NCBI RefSeq assembly: GCF_003315035.1 | Contig: NZ_QNRE01000002.1 | Location: forward strand, 682,001 to 746,000 | Source: Nocardia puris | Lineage (GTDB): Bacteria; Actinomycetota; Actinomycetes; Mycobacteriales; Mycobacteriaceae | Direction: 5' to 3' | Length of the DNA: 64,000 nucleotides | Shown here: in pieces, positions 56,667-64,000 of the stretch | Position numbering within the stretch: the stretch's first letter is position 1 | Layout of the letters: every line of letters begins with the position of its first letter | Program-made: the position numbers and the translations under genes | The notes under the pieces: model-generated | Database searches by the model: none | Seen by the model: the letters and a program-made list of their open reading frames with translations, nothing else | Told to the model about the DNA's origin: nothing

Positions 56667-57614
56667 TCAGAGGGTATCGGAGTAGTCCGACACCGGGCGC
56701 GTGGATTTCCCGGCCGGGTCCACCATGCCCTCGGCGGGACGGATCGGCTCGGGCGCGCCGATCTCGGAGGCCTCGTCGTCGTCCAATGCGGCCAGCGCGT
56801 CGCGGCGGGCCTTGCGCTTGTCGTGGATCCTGGCGATCTGCACGGCCACCTCGAACAGGATCGTCAGCGCGAACGCCAGGGCCAGCATGGACAGCGGGTC
56901 CTGCGGGGTGACCACCGCGGCGAAGCAGAACAGGCCGAAGATGATGCCGCGCCGCCACGCCTTGAGCTTCTCGTAGCTGAGCACGCCGACCAGGTTCAGC
57001 CCGACGATCAGTAAGGGCACTTCGAAGCTGACGCCGAAGATGATCAGCAGCTGGATGATGAACGAGAAATACTCGCTACCGCTGAGCGCGGTGATCTGGA
57101 CGTTGTCGCCGATGGTGAGCAGGAAGCTCAACGCGTGGGCGACCACCACGTAGGCGAGCACGGCACCGAGGGCGAACAGTACGGTGCCGGTGGTGACGAA
57201 CCCGACGGCGTACTTGCGTTCCTTGGCGTACAGGCCCGGCGTGATGAACGCCCAGACCTGGTAGAGCCAGATCGGCGCGGCCAGGACGACACCCGCGGTG
57301 AAGCCCACCTTCACCCGGAGCATGAACTGCTCGAACGGAGCGGTGGCGAGCAGGCGGCAGGCGCCGTCCGGCGAGAGCGCGGCGCGCGACTCCGGCGGCA
57401 GCGCACAGTACGGACCGCGCAGGATCTCGCCGAGGCTCTCGATGCCGAGGAAGGAATGGGCGTACCAGAGGAAGCCGAGCACGGTGGTCAGCGCCACCGC
57501 CGCCAGCGACTTCAGCAACCGGCTGCGCAGTTCCTGCAGGTGCTCGACCAACGACATGGTGCCGTCGGGATTCGTCCTGCGCCTGCTGCGCCGGGGATCG
57601 AACGGGATTCGCAT
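56667..57614 (-). CDS. tatC: Twin-arginine translocase subunit TatC
   Basis: 315 residues. Six membrane segments are expected; diagnostic parts are [40 protein letters not shown] and [20 protein letters not shown]. The C-terminal ~60-residue tail is cytoplasmic and charged ([16 protein letters not shown]). With TatA it exports folded proteins. A strong hairpin lies between tatA and tatC. Confidence 0.95.
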   Translation of the reverse strand: MRIPFDPRRSRRRTNPDGTMSLVEHLQELRSRLLKSLAAVALTTVLGFLWYAHSFLGIESLGEILRGPYCALPPESRAALSPDGACRLLATAPFEQFMLRVKVGFTAGVVLAAPIWLYQVWAFITPGLYAKERKYAVGFVTTGTVLFALGAVLAYVVVAHALSFLLTIGDNVQITALSGSEYFSFIIQLLIIFGVSFEVPLLIVGLNLVGVLSYEKLKAWRRGIIFGLFCFAAVVTPQDPLSMLALAFALTILFEVAVQIARIHDKRKARRDALAALDDDEASEIGAPEPIRPAEGMVDPAGKSTRPVSDYSDTL

Positions 57615-57659
57615 ATGTGTGGTCGCCCTCGCCTGTCACAAACCGCCGAACAGCACTGA

Positions 57660-57685
57660 CCGGGGTGAGCTCGGACTCACCCCGG
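57660..57685 (-). terminator. Perfect hairpin between tatA and tatC
   Basis: Arms CCGGGGTGAG and CTCACCCCGG pair over 10 bp with a six-base loop. On the minus strand it sits after the tatA stop (57700) and before the tatC start, so it may attenuate read-through between the two. Confidence 0.45.
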
Positions 57686-57699
57686 CGGGAGCATACGGC

Positions 57700-57966
57700 T
57701 CAGGCCGATTTGGTCTCGGCCTGCGGCGCGGCGGCGGGCTGGGCCGCGGGCTGCGCCGGCGGCAGCTGCTGGGCCTGCGGCTGCTGCGGGGCGGCCGCGC
57801 CCTGGGCGGGGGCCGCGTCGTTCTGCATCTGGCTGACCTCGCTCTTGAAGATCCGCAGCGAACGGCCGATGCCGCGCGCGGCATCGGGCAGCCGCTTCGC
57901 GCCGAACAACACCACGAACAGCAGCGCGATGATCAGCAGGTGCGACCAGCTGAACGTGCCTGACAT
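57700..57966 (-). CDS. tatA: Twin-arginine translocase subunit TatA
   Basis: 88 residues. An N-terminal membrane segment ([20 protein letters not shown]) with the FGAKRLPD hinge and an amphipathic helix [13 protein letters not shown] are typical. The tail is rich in Ala, Gln and Pro. It makes the channel of the Tat system with TatC. Confidence 0.93.
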   Translation of the reverse strand: MSGTFSWSHLLIIALLFVVLFGAKRLPDAARGIGRSLRIFKSEVSQMQNDAAPAQGAAAPQQPQAQQLPPAQPAAQPAAAPQAETKSA

Positions 57967-58052
57967 GTGAAACCTCCCAAGACTGTGGTAGCTCCGATGC
58001 TACCGGACCTCGACCCTGAGCACGCCGCTCGACGTGCTCGTTAGCCCGGTGT

Positions 58053-59099
58053 TCAACCGGTCACAGCGGCCGCCGCGGCGCGCAGATCGGCCAGCAGATC
58101 CCGGCCCGACCACGCGCGCCGGTCGCCCTGTTCGGCCGCGACGATCAGTTCGATGAGGCGCTGATTCACCGGCGTCGGCACGCCGACCATGGCGCCCAAA
58201 CCTACGATTTCGCCACAGAGCCAAGAGATTTCGGTCTTGCGCCCGGCGGCGAGATCGTCGGCCATCGAGGAGCGCGCGAGCGGGTCGACGGCCAGCACCG
58301 CGCCCGCCACGCGCCGGAACACGCCGTCGCGCACGGTGAGCACGCGGGCCATCAGCTCGGGCGGCAGCGGCGTCAGCCGGGCGGGACGAATTCGCGCTTT
58401 GTTCATCGCGGTGAGCGCCTCGCGCTGGGCCAGCGCCAGGCAGCGGCGATAGTCTCGCTCGCCCAGTTCCTCACGCAGCGGGCGCCCCGACAGCGCGTTG
58501 ATCGGATTGTTCAGATTCAGCAGCAGTTTCGCCCACTGCACCGGGCGCAGGTCCGCGTGCCTGCGCAGCGGCAGGCCCGCCCGGTCGAAGACGTCCACGA
58601 AATCGGCCAGCGCCGGATCGTCCTGCACGGCCAGCCCGCCCGCGGTGCCGCGATGGAAATGCCCGTCGGGATGGTGCACGACGTTGAACATCACCATGCC
58701 CGCCAGCACCACGCACGAGGGCAGGATCTCGCGGATCACGGTGTCGTTGCCGATGCCGTTCTGCAGGCTCAGCACCACCGTACCCGGCCGGATCTTGCCC
58801 GCCAGTTCGCGCACCGCGTCGGCGGTGGCGCCCGATTTCACCGCGACGAGCACCAGGTCGGCCGAACCGACCTCGTCGGGACGGGTGGCCAGGCGGAAGC
58901 CGTCGGGCGGTACCCGCACCTCGGCGCCGTCCAGATCGGTCAGGCGCAGTCCGGACGCGCCGATCTCGTCCACCAGCCATTGCCTGCCGACGAAGGTGAC
59001 CTCCGCGCCCGCCGCCGCCAGCCTGCCACCGACGTAGACGCCGATGCTGCCCGCGCCGAGCACCATGACCCGCGCCGGCATGTTGTCGAGCCCCGACAC
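58053..59099 (-). CDS. panE: 2-dehydropantoate 2-reductase (ketopantoate reductase) family protein
   Basis: 348 residues. The NADP-binding start is ARVMVLGAGSIGVYVGGRLA; further family segments are LQNGIGNDTVIREILPSCVV, KLLLNLNNPINALSGRPLRE and a C-terminal helical domain. The enzyme reduces ketopantoate for pantothenate synthesis, but several paralogues exist in actinobacteria, so the substrate is uncertain. It lies between pafC and tatA, two bases from the pafC stop. Confidence 0.85.
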   Translation of the reverse strand: MSGLDNMPARVMVLGAGSIGVYVGGRLAAAGAEVTFVGRQWLVDEIGASGLRLTDLDGAEVRVPPDGFRLATRPDEVGSADLVLVAVKSGATADAVRELAGKIRPGTVVLSLQNGIGNDTVIREILPSCVVLAGMVMFNVVHHPDGHFHRGTAGGLAVQDDPALADFVDVFDRAGLPLRRHADLRPVQWAKLLLNLNNPINALSGRPLREELGERDYRRCLALAQREALTAMNKARIRPARLTPLPPELMARVLTVRDGVFRRVAGAVLAVDPLARSSMADDLAAGRKTEISWLCGEIVGLGAMVGVPTPVNQRLIELIVAAEQGDRRAWSGRDLLADLRAAAAAVTG

Positions 59100-59100
59100 C

Positions 59101-60081
59101 TCACTCCATTTCTTCGAGTCCGGCGTCCGTGTAGGCGGCCAGGGCCGCCTCGGAACGCTCCCGCACCGCCGCGACGAGATCGGGCGGGCCGAGTACGGTG
59201 ACGCCCGCGCCGAAGCCGAGCAGCAGCCGTGCCATCCAGTCCAGGGTGGCGAACCGCATGGTCGCCTCCAGCGTGCCGTCCGGATGCACCGCCAGGCGGT
59301 GCATCGGGTACTGGTCGAACACCCAGCCGTAGTCGGGCCGGATGCGCAGGTGCGCCGACGGCAGCGCCGGATCGTCCTGGAACAGGTCCAGCGAGGCGGC
59401 CGCCTCGCTGGCGGCGTGGCTCGGCGGGTGGGCGGGTTCGTCCAGTTCGGTGGCGTCTTCGATCCGGTCGAACCGGAACAGCCGCACCCCTTCGGCCTCG
59501 CGGCACCAGGCCTGCAGATAGCTGTTGTCGTCCACCAGGACCGTCCGGATCGGGTCGACGACCCGCTCGGACACCACGTCCCGGCTGGCCGAGTAGTAGA
59601 CCAGCCGCAGCGCGTGCCGGCGGGCCAGCGCCGCGCGCACGGTCGCCACCGCGGGCGCCTCCACCGGCGCGGCGAACGGTTCCGGGCCCGGCCGCTCGGG
59701 CCTGGCGCCGGTGATCGCGGATTCGATCTTGGCGATGGCGGCGTGCGCGGCGGTGGGATCGACCATGCCGGGCATGTCCACGAGGGAACGCAGCGCCACC
59801 AGCAATGCGGTCGCCTCGGTGGAGGTGAGCCGCAGCGGGCGGTCCATGCCCGCGGAGAAGGTGACCTCGATGGACTCCTCGGAGAACGAGAGGTCGATCA
59901 GATCACCCGGGCCGTAGCCGGGCAGGCCGCACATCCAGAGCTGGTTGAGATCGCTCATGAGCTGTTTGGTGGTGACGCCCAGATCGGCCGCCGCCTCCGC
60001 CGCGCTGATGCCGGGGTTGGCGATGAAGTACGGAATCATGTTGAGCAGCCGCGAAAGCCGCACGGAGAGGCGCCCGCTCAT
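59101..60081 (-). CDS. pafC: Proteasome accessory WYL-domain regulator PafC
   Basis: 326 residues from ATG (MSGRLSVRLSRLLNMIPYFI). A winged helix-turn-helix (ISAAEAAADLGVTTKQLMSD) is followed by a WYL domain (RLVYYSASRDVVSERVVDPI, SYLQAWCREAEGVRLFRFD) and a WCX tail. With PafB it forms a heterodimer that activates the recA-independent DNA-damage response. A 26-codon coding stretch separates it from pafB. Confidence 0.92.
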   Translation of the reverse strand: MSGRLSVRLSRLLNMIPYFIANPGISAAEAAADLGVTTKQLMSDLNQLWMCGLPGYGPGDLIDLSFSEESIEVTFSAGMDRPLRLTSTEATALLVALRSLVDMPGMVDPTAAHAAIAKIESAITGARPERPGPEPFAAPVEAPAVATVRAALARRHALRLVYYSASRDVVSERVVDPIRTVLVDDNSYLQAWCREAEGVRLFRFDRIEDATELDEPAHPPSHAASEAAASLDLFQDDPALPSAHLRIRPDYGWVFDQYPMHRLAVHPDGTLEATMRFATLDWMARLLLGFGAGVTVLGPPDLVAAVRERSEAALAAYTDAGLEEME

Positions 60082-60158
60082 GCCTGCGCCTCGCTGACGC
60101 TCGGCTCCGGCACGCGCGGTGCGCGCTGGCACATGATTCGCTCACTGCGTTCGCTCAT
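60078..60158 (-). CDS. 26-residue linker ORF, repeat-like element between pafB and pafC
   Basis: The translation starts MSERSERIMCQRAPR and ends VPEPSVSEAQA. Both ends overlap neighbours in ATGA junctions (pafB stop, pafC start). The DNA contains GAGCGAACGCAGTGAGCGAA, which resembles a short dispersed actinobacterial repeat. It may act only as a translated spacer. Confidence 0.5.
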   Translation of the reverse strand: MSERSERIMCQRAPRVPEPSVSEAQA

Positions 60159-61150
60159 GCGCTCACCTCCGTCGTGTCGAACACCGACCGCAGCCGCGCC
60201 ACCACGTCGTCGCGCAGGTCGGCGGGGCCGAACACCAGCGCGTCGGGGCCGAGGCCGGTGATGAGGCGGGCCAGCCAGTCGCGCGAACGCACCGGCACCT
60301 CCACCACCACGCCCGGGCGGCCGCCGACCGTGCGCTCCTCCAGCACCGGGCCCAGCCTGCGGATCTCGCGGCCGCGGCCGTCGGCGACCCACACGGTGGC
60401 CGAACCGCTCACCGGCGCCCTGCTGGTGACGCGGGTGACGACCTCGCGCAGGTCGACCCCTTCGGGTTTGTGCACGGCGTTCGGCGGGCCGTAGGGGGTG
60501 ATGTCGTCGCCGATGCGCGAGAGGCGGAAGCTGCGCGTGGCGTCGCGGTCGCGGTCGTGGCCCACCAGGTACCAGCGGCCGTGGTGGGTGACGACACCCC
60601 ACGGCTCCACATCGCGCATCAGGTAGGGCGCGTTGGCTCCCCCGCGATGTTCGAACCGGACGGCGCGGCCCTCGTCGATCGCGGCGAGCAGTTTCCCGAG
60701 CACCGGTTCCGAGCCGCGGGTGCGGGCAGGCACCGCGGGCACCGACGCGACGGCGGCGTCGGTCTCCACGTGGATGCCGGCCGCGCGCAGCTTCAGCAGC
60801 GCGCCCTCGGCGGCCGCGGCCAGCTCCGGTGACTCCCACATCTGCACGGCCACCGCGACGGCGGCGGCCTCCTCGTCGGACAGGTCGATATCGGGCAGCG
60901 CGTAGGCGTCGCGGTTGATGCGGTAGCCCTCGAGCGTCGAGAACCGGCCCACCGGGCCGACTTCCAGCGGAATGCCCAGGTCGCGCAGCTCGTTCTTGTC
61001 GCGCTCGAACATCCGGCTGAAGGCTTCGTCGCTGGCGGAGTCCTCGTAGCCGGCGACGCTGTCCCTGATCCGTTCCGCGCTGAGAAACTGCCGGGTCGAC
61101 AGCAACGCGATGACCAGATTCATCAGCCGCTCGACCTTGGATATCGCCAC
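60155..61150 (-). CDS. pafB: Proteasome accessory WYL-domain regulator PafB
   Basis: 331 residues. The helix-turn-helix part (VERLMNLVIALLSTRQFLSA) leads to a WYL domain (GVVTHHGRWYLVGHDRDRDA, RSFRLSRIGDDITPYG) and a WCX tail ending LRSVFDTTEVSA. It pairs with PafC. In many genomes pafA lies directly upstream; here 2.5 kb of other genes intervene. Confidence 0.93.
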   Translation of the reverse strand: MAISKVERLMNLVIALLSTRQFLSAERIRDSVAGYEDSASDEAFSRMFERDKNELRDLGIPLEVGPVGRFSTLEGYRINRDAYALPDIDLSDEEAAAVAVAVQMWESPELAAAAEGALLKLRAAGIHVETDAAVASVPAVPARTRGSEPVLGKLLAAIDEGRAVRFEHRGGANAPYLMRDVEPWGVVTHHGRWYLVGHDRDRDATRSFRLSRIGDDITPYGPPNAVHKPEGVDLREVVTRVTSRAPVSGSATVWVADGRGREIRRLGPVLEERTVGGRPGVVVEVPVRSRDWLARLITGLGPDALVFGPADLRDDVVARLRSVFDTTEVSA

Positions 61151-61307
61151 CCGTTAGAGGGTAATCGCCGTCCCCGGCGTCCGGCGCGGCGGCGCGCACT
61201 TCGCGAACCCACACAATCCGCGCGGCGATGTCGACATCGCGGCCTCGGCGCCGACGTTCTGGACGAAGATGGACCGCGACGGTCCGTCCCCGACCCGAGG
61301 AGACATC

Positions 61308-61700
61308 GTGAAATACGTGATCCTGATCCACTCCAACCCGCAGCCGTGGGGGCATCCGACCGGCGACTACCTGGCCGAGTTCCAGGCGCTGCCGCAGGCC
61401 GAACGCGACCGGATCACCGGCGATTTCGAGCGGTTGCTCGCCGAGATGCAGGAGAAGGGCGAATTCGTCACCGGCGAGGCGCTCGGCGCGCCCGAGGCCG
61501 CGCGGCTGTACCGGTGGGAGGCCGGCGCGCCCTTCGCCACCGACGGGCCGTACTCCGAGGCCAAGGAACATCTGGCCGGGTTCTTCCTGATCGACGTGGA
61601 GAGCCGGGCCAGGGCCGAGGAGATCGCCGCCGTGTTCGCCGGGCCCGGGGAGACGGTGGAGCTGCGGCCCACCATGTGGCCGGGCGGCGACGACCAGTGA
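61308..61700 (+). CDS. YCII/DGPF-domain protein
   Basis: 130 residues from GTG with GAGGAGACATC upstream. Family features are VKYVILIHSNPQPWGHPTGD, FATDGPYSEAKEHLAGFFLI and TVELRPTMWPGGDD. The DGPYSEAKE block is the DGPF motif. This type is regularly found with ECF sigma factors of the type next to it, which starts in its stop codon (GTGA). Confidence 0.9.
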   Translation: MKYVILIHSNPQPWGHPTGDYLAEFQALPQAERDRITGDFERLLAEMQEKGEFVTGEALGAPEAARLYRWEAGAPFATDGPYSEAKEHLAGFFLIDVESRARAEEIAAVFAGPGETVELRPTMWPGGDDQ

Positions 61701-62935
61701 GCGCGCGGGCGGTCGCGGACGTGTGGCGTCGCGAGGCGCCGTACGTCCTGGCCGCCCTGCTGCGCAGGCACGGCGATCTGGGTGACTGCGAGGACGCCGC
61801 ACAGGAGGCGGCCGAGGCGGCGGCGCGGCAGTGGGCGCGCGACGGTGTGCCGGACAATCCGCGAGGCTGGCTCATCCGGGTCGCGTCGCGGCGGTTGATC
61901 GATCGGGTGCGCGCGCAGGACGCACGAGCGCAGCGGGAATGGGCGCACGCGGCGGCCGATCCGGACGACGCGCGCCTCGCTCCCCCGGCCGATGCCGGGA
62001 CGCCGGACGACCGCGACGACACGCTGCGCCTGTTCCTGCTCTGCTGCCATCCGAGCCTGACCCGTCCGTCCCAGGTGGCGTTGACCTTGCACGCGGTGGC
62101 CGGGTTGAGCGTCGGGCGCATCGCGGCCGCCTATCTGGTGCCGGAGCGCACGATGACGCAGCGGCTGACCAGGGCGCGCGCGGCGCTGCGGGCGGCGGGC
62201 GCCCGATTCGAGATGCCCGCTCCGGCGCAGTTGCCCGCGCGGATCGCGGCGGTTCTGGACGTCTGTCACCTGATGTTCACCGCGGGGCACGCGAGCGCCG
62301 GGGCGTCGGTGGTGGACGCGGACCTCGCCGGGGAGGCCCTTCGGCTCACCCGGGAGCTGCACCGCGTCGTGCCCGACCACGACGAGGTCGCCGGGGCGCT
62401 GGCCCTGATGTTGCTCACCCACGCCCGCGCCGCCGCGCGCATGAACGGCCCCGACCTGGTGCCCCTGGCCGAGCAGGACCGCAGCCGCTGGGACCACGCG
62501 GCGATCGCCGAGGGTGTCGCGATCCTCGAACGCGTCCTGCCCCGCGGCGAAGTCGGCCGCTACCAGGTGCAGGCGGCGATCGCCGCCGTCCACGCGGAGG
62601 CGCCCACCTGGGAAACCACCGACTGGCCACAGATCTGCGTCCTGTACGCCATGCTCGACCGCCTCGCCCCGGGCCCGGCCGTCACCCTCAACCGCGCCGT
62701 CGCCCTCGGCATGACCCTGAGTCCGGAACACGGCCTGGCCCTGATCGACCCCTTGCTCACCAATCCCGCCATGCGCCGCCACCACCGCACCCACGCCGTC
62801 CGCGCCCACCTGCTGGACATGGCAGGCGACCGCGCGGCCGCCGCCGAAAGCTACCGCCGCGCCGCCCAACTCACCACCAGCCTCCCCGAACAGCGCTACC
62901 TCAACACCCGCCTACGCCGGCTCTCCGAGGGGTGA
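61697..62935 (+). CDS. ECF sigma factor with long C-terminal TPR-like domain (ECF42 type)
   Basis: 412 residues from GTG overlapping the YCII gene. Sigma region 2 (LAALLRRHGDLGDCEDAAQE, then GWLIRVASRRLIDRVRA) and region 4 (CCHPSLTRPSQVALTLHAVA, RIAAAYLVPERTMTQRLTRA) fill the first ~180 residues. The C-terminal ~220 residues are helical repeats (VTLNRAVALGMTLSPEHGLA). No anti-sigma gene is seen. The DGPF-protein/ECF42 pair is a known arrangement in which the C-terminal domain controls the sigma factor. Confidence 0.9.
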   Translation: MSARAVADVWRREAPYVLAALLRRHGDLGDCEDAAQEAAEAAARQWARDGVPDNPRGWLIRVASRRLIDRVRAQDARAQREWAHAAADPDDARLAPPADAGTPDDRDDTLRLFLLCCHPSLTRPSQVALTLHAVAGLSVGRIAAAYLVPERTMTQRLTRARAALRAAGARFEMPAPAQLPARIAAVLDVCHLMFTAGHASAGASVVDADLAGEALRLTRELHRVVPDHDEVAGALALMLLTHARAAARMNGPDLVPLAEQDRSRWDHAAIAEGVAILERVLPRGEVGRYQVQAAIAAVHAEAPTWETTDWPQICVLYAMLDRLAPGPAVTLNRAVALGMTLSPEHGLALIDPLLTNPAMRRHHRTHAVRAHLLDMAGDRAAAAESYRRAAQLTTSLPEQRYLNTRLRRLSEG

Positions 62936-62960
62936 GGGGGCCGACTTCGCCCCGGCGGCA

Positions 62961-63365
62961 TCACACGATCAGATCCACGCGGCAGGGCAAGCCGGGTGCG
63001 CGCGACAGCTTCTCATCGGCGGTCAACAGGGGAACATCCAACCGCGTCGCCAGCGCCACGTACAGCGCGTCGTAGAAACTGACGGTGTGCCGAAGTGCCC
63101 ACGCGTCTTGCACCAACCAACCATCGTGGGCGTAGCGCAGATCCACCAAGGTCCGCAGTAGTCGCAAGCTCATCACCGCGGAGTTCGCCCCGATCATGCC
63201 TTTGCGCTCATGCCGGCGCAGGACGTTGCCGACTTCCGCGTCGATCAGATGCGGCGCATGGCAGGTCGAACCGTTGATGCGCTCGGCGACGGCCAGCCCC
63301 ACAGAATCTTTGCGCAGCAAAGACTCGCATATGGCCGAGGCATCGACCACACACTCGTCACTCAT
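62961..63365 (-). CDS. vapC: VapC-type PIN-domain toxin
   Basis: 134 residues from ATG (MSDECVVDASAICESLLRKD); longer upstream frame overlaps vapB. The PIN acidic residues include the Asp in ECVVDASAI, the Glu in LIDAEVGNVLRRHERKG, and Asp in SFYDALYVALATRLDVPLLT and ADEKL. It is expected to be an endoribonuclease neutralised by the upstream antitoxin, with an eight-base overlap. Confidence 0.87.
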   Translation of the reverse strand: MSDECVVDASAICESLLRKDSVGLAVAERINGSTCHAPHLIDAEVGNVLRRHERKGMIGANSAVMSLRLLRTLVDLRYAHDGWLVQDAWALRHTVSFYDALYVALATRLDVPLLTADEKLSRAPGLPCRVDLIV

Positions 63366-63597
63366 CGCGAGCCTCACGCAGGGCGTCGAGAATGCTCTCG
63401 CGGTCGCCCCCTGGGGCAGGGTCCTGCGCCAGCGCTTCGCGAATCGCCGCCAACGCTTCACGCTTCGTACGTCGTCGCGCCAGCGCGATCAACTCACGCC
63501 GCATATACGCCTGTAGCGACATACCGGCTGCCTCGGCTCGCTGCCGAAGCACTTCGGCATCTTCCTCGGGGATGTCGCGGATCTGCATTGTCGCCAT
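63358..63597 (-). CDS. vapB: VapB-type antitoxin
   Basis: 79 residues. An RHH-like N-terminus (MATMQIRDIPEEDAEVLRQR, then AGMSLQAYMRRELIALAR) and a C-terminal acidic tail for toxin binding. A start three codons later (MQIRDIP) is also possible. It overlaps vapC and is preceded by a perfect 12-bp inverted repeat, the probable autoregulatory operator. Confidence 0.85.
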   Translation of the reverse strand: MATMQIRDIPEEDAEVLRQRAEAAGMSLQAYMRRELIALARRRTKREALAAIREALAQDPAPGGDRESILDALREARDE

Positions 63598-63602
63598 AGC
63601 GT

Positions 63603-63631
63603 CATTATAGCGCTATTTCAGCGCTATAATG
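63603..63631. promoter_or_regulatory. VapBC operator
   Basis: Perfect inverted repeat: arms CATTATAGCGCT and AGCGCTATAATG separated by ATTTC, directly upstream of the vapB start and within reach of a -10 box. Only two bases separate it from the pafA stop. Confidence 0.75.
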
Positions 63632-63632
63632 C

Positions 63633-64000
63633 CTACATCGACGCGATCAGGCGGTCCACGCGTTCGTCGACGGAGCGGAAGGGGTCCTTGCACAGGACTG
63701 TGCGCTGGGCCTGGTCGTTGAGCTTGAGGTGGACCCAGTCGACGGTGAAGTCGCGGCCTGCCTCCTGGGCGGCGGTGATGAAATCGCCGCGCAGTTTGGC
63801 GCGGGTGGTCTGGGGTGGGGTGTCGACGGCGGCGTCGACGGCCTCGTCCTCGGTGATCCGCTTGGCCAGGCCCTTGCGCTGGAGCAGGTCGAACACGCCG
63901 CGCCCGCGCTTGATGTCGTGGTAGGCCAGGTCGAGCTGGGCGATCTTGGGGTCGGACAGCTCCATGTTGTAGCGGTCCTGGTAGCGCTGGAACAGCTTGC
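63633..64000 (-). CDS. pafA: Pup--protein ligase PafA, C-terminal part (runs off the window)
   Basis: About 122 residues are visible, the C-terminal end. Matching segments are [60 protein letters not shown] and a tail [14 protein letters not shown]. PafA attaches the Pup tag to target lysines. The catalytic N-terminal domain lies beyond the window edge. Confidence 0.93.
   Translation of the reverse strand, partial: KLFQRYQDRYNMELSDPKIAQLDLAYHDIKRGRGVFDLLQRKGLAKRITEDEAVDAAVDTPPQTTRAKLRGDFITAAQEAGRDFTVDWVHLKLNDQAQRTVLCKDPFRSVDERVDRLIASM

Noticed and set aside
54228..57014. A 928-codon open frame on the plus strand
   Set aside because: It is antisense to helY and tatC and rich in His, Gln and Arg, a codon-bias shadow.

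Overview
The window is high-GC actinobacterial DNA and most resembles Nocardia or a close mycolate-containing relative. The evidence is the Pup ligase/PafBC cluster next to tatA-tatC-helY, two DUF4333 proteins, F420-dependent PPOX enzymes, an EspG/PPE-like cassette, and a cob cluster whose order matches the mycobacterial one in outline. No rRNA, tRNA, CRISPR array, prophage or intact insertion sequence was seen.

Layout. 1-13.6 kb holds housekeeping and accessory metabolism: the N-terminal part of an apolipoprotein N-acyltransferase, an amidohydrolase, FxsA, a two-component system split by a DUF4132 fragment, a TauE permease, TetR, TldD/PmbA, DUF4333, a PPOX enzyme, a PadR/VOC pair and methionine aminopeptidase. 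13.9-17.6 kb is a tight four-gene membrane/lipoprotein operon of unknown function. 18-21.1 kb holds TetR/SDR, DUF2867 and AraC-like genes. 21.1-26.5 kb has an XRE-DUF397 pair, a type VII secretion-like cassette (helical protein, DUF3558 lipoprotein, PPE-like protein, EspG) and small regulators. 26.7-28 kb is a methyltransferase/MerR divergent pair. 28.4-33.6 kb is a molybdenum island: moeA with a one-base frameshift, a Mop-domain regulator, modABC, and the N-terminal stump of a molybdopterin oxidoreductase. 33.7-35 kb has a SnoaL-like gene and a secreted protein.

35.1-49.9 kb is the cobalamin region: riboswitch-cobN, cobG, cobH, cobIJ fusion, cobK and cobL. It is interrupted by ddaH/Lrp, an oxidoreductase remnant and three regulators. 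A secreted protein sits between cobK and cobL, where mycobacteria carry cobM. 49-57 kb follows the mycobacterial order: SDR, Rv2074-like reductase, M24 peptidase, 5'-3' exonuclease, DUF4333 protein, helY, tatC, tatA. 58-64 kb has a ketopantoate reductase-like gene, pafC, pafB, a YCII/ECF sigma pair, a VapBC toxin-antitoxin with a perfect operator, and the C-terminal part of pafA.

The strongest candidates for undescribed biology are the 13.9-17.6 kb operon with its histidine-containing cupredoxin-like lipoprotein, the stand-alone type VII-like cassette, and the secreted protein inserted in the cob cluster, whose stop codon overlaps an apparent CTG start of cobK. Several gene remnants (moeA, NasA-like, flavin oxidoreductase, DUF4132, DUF1905) point to ongoing local gene decay.
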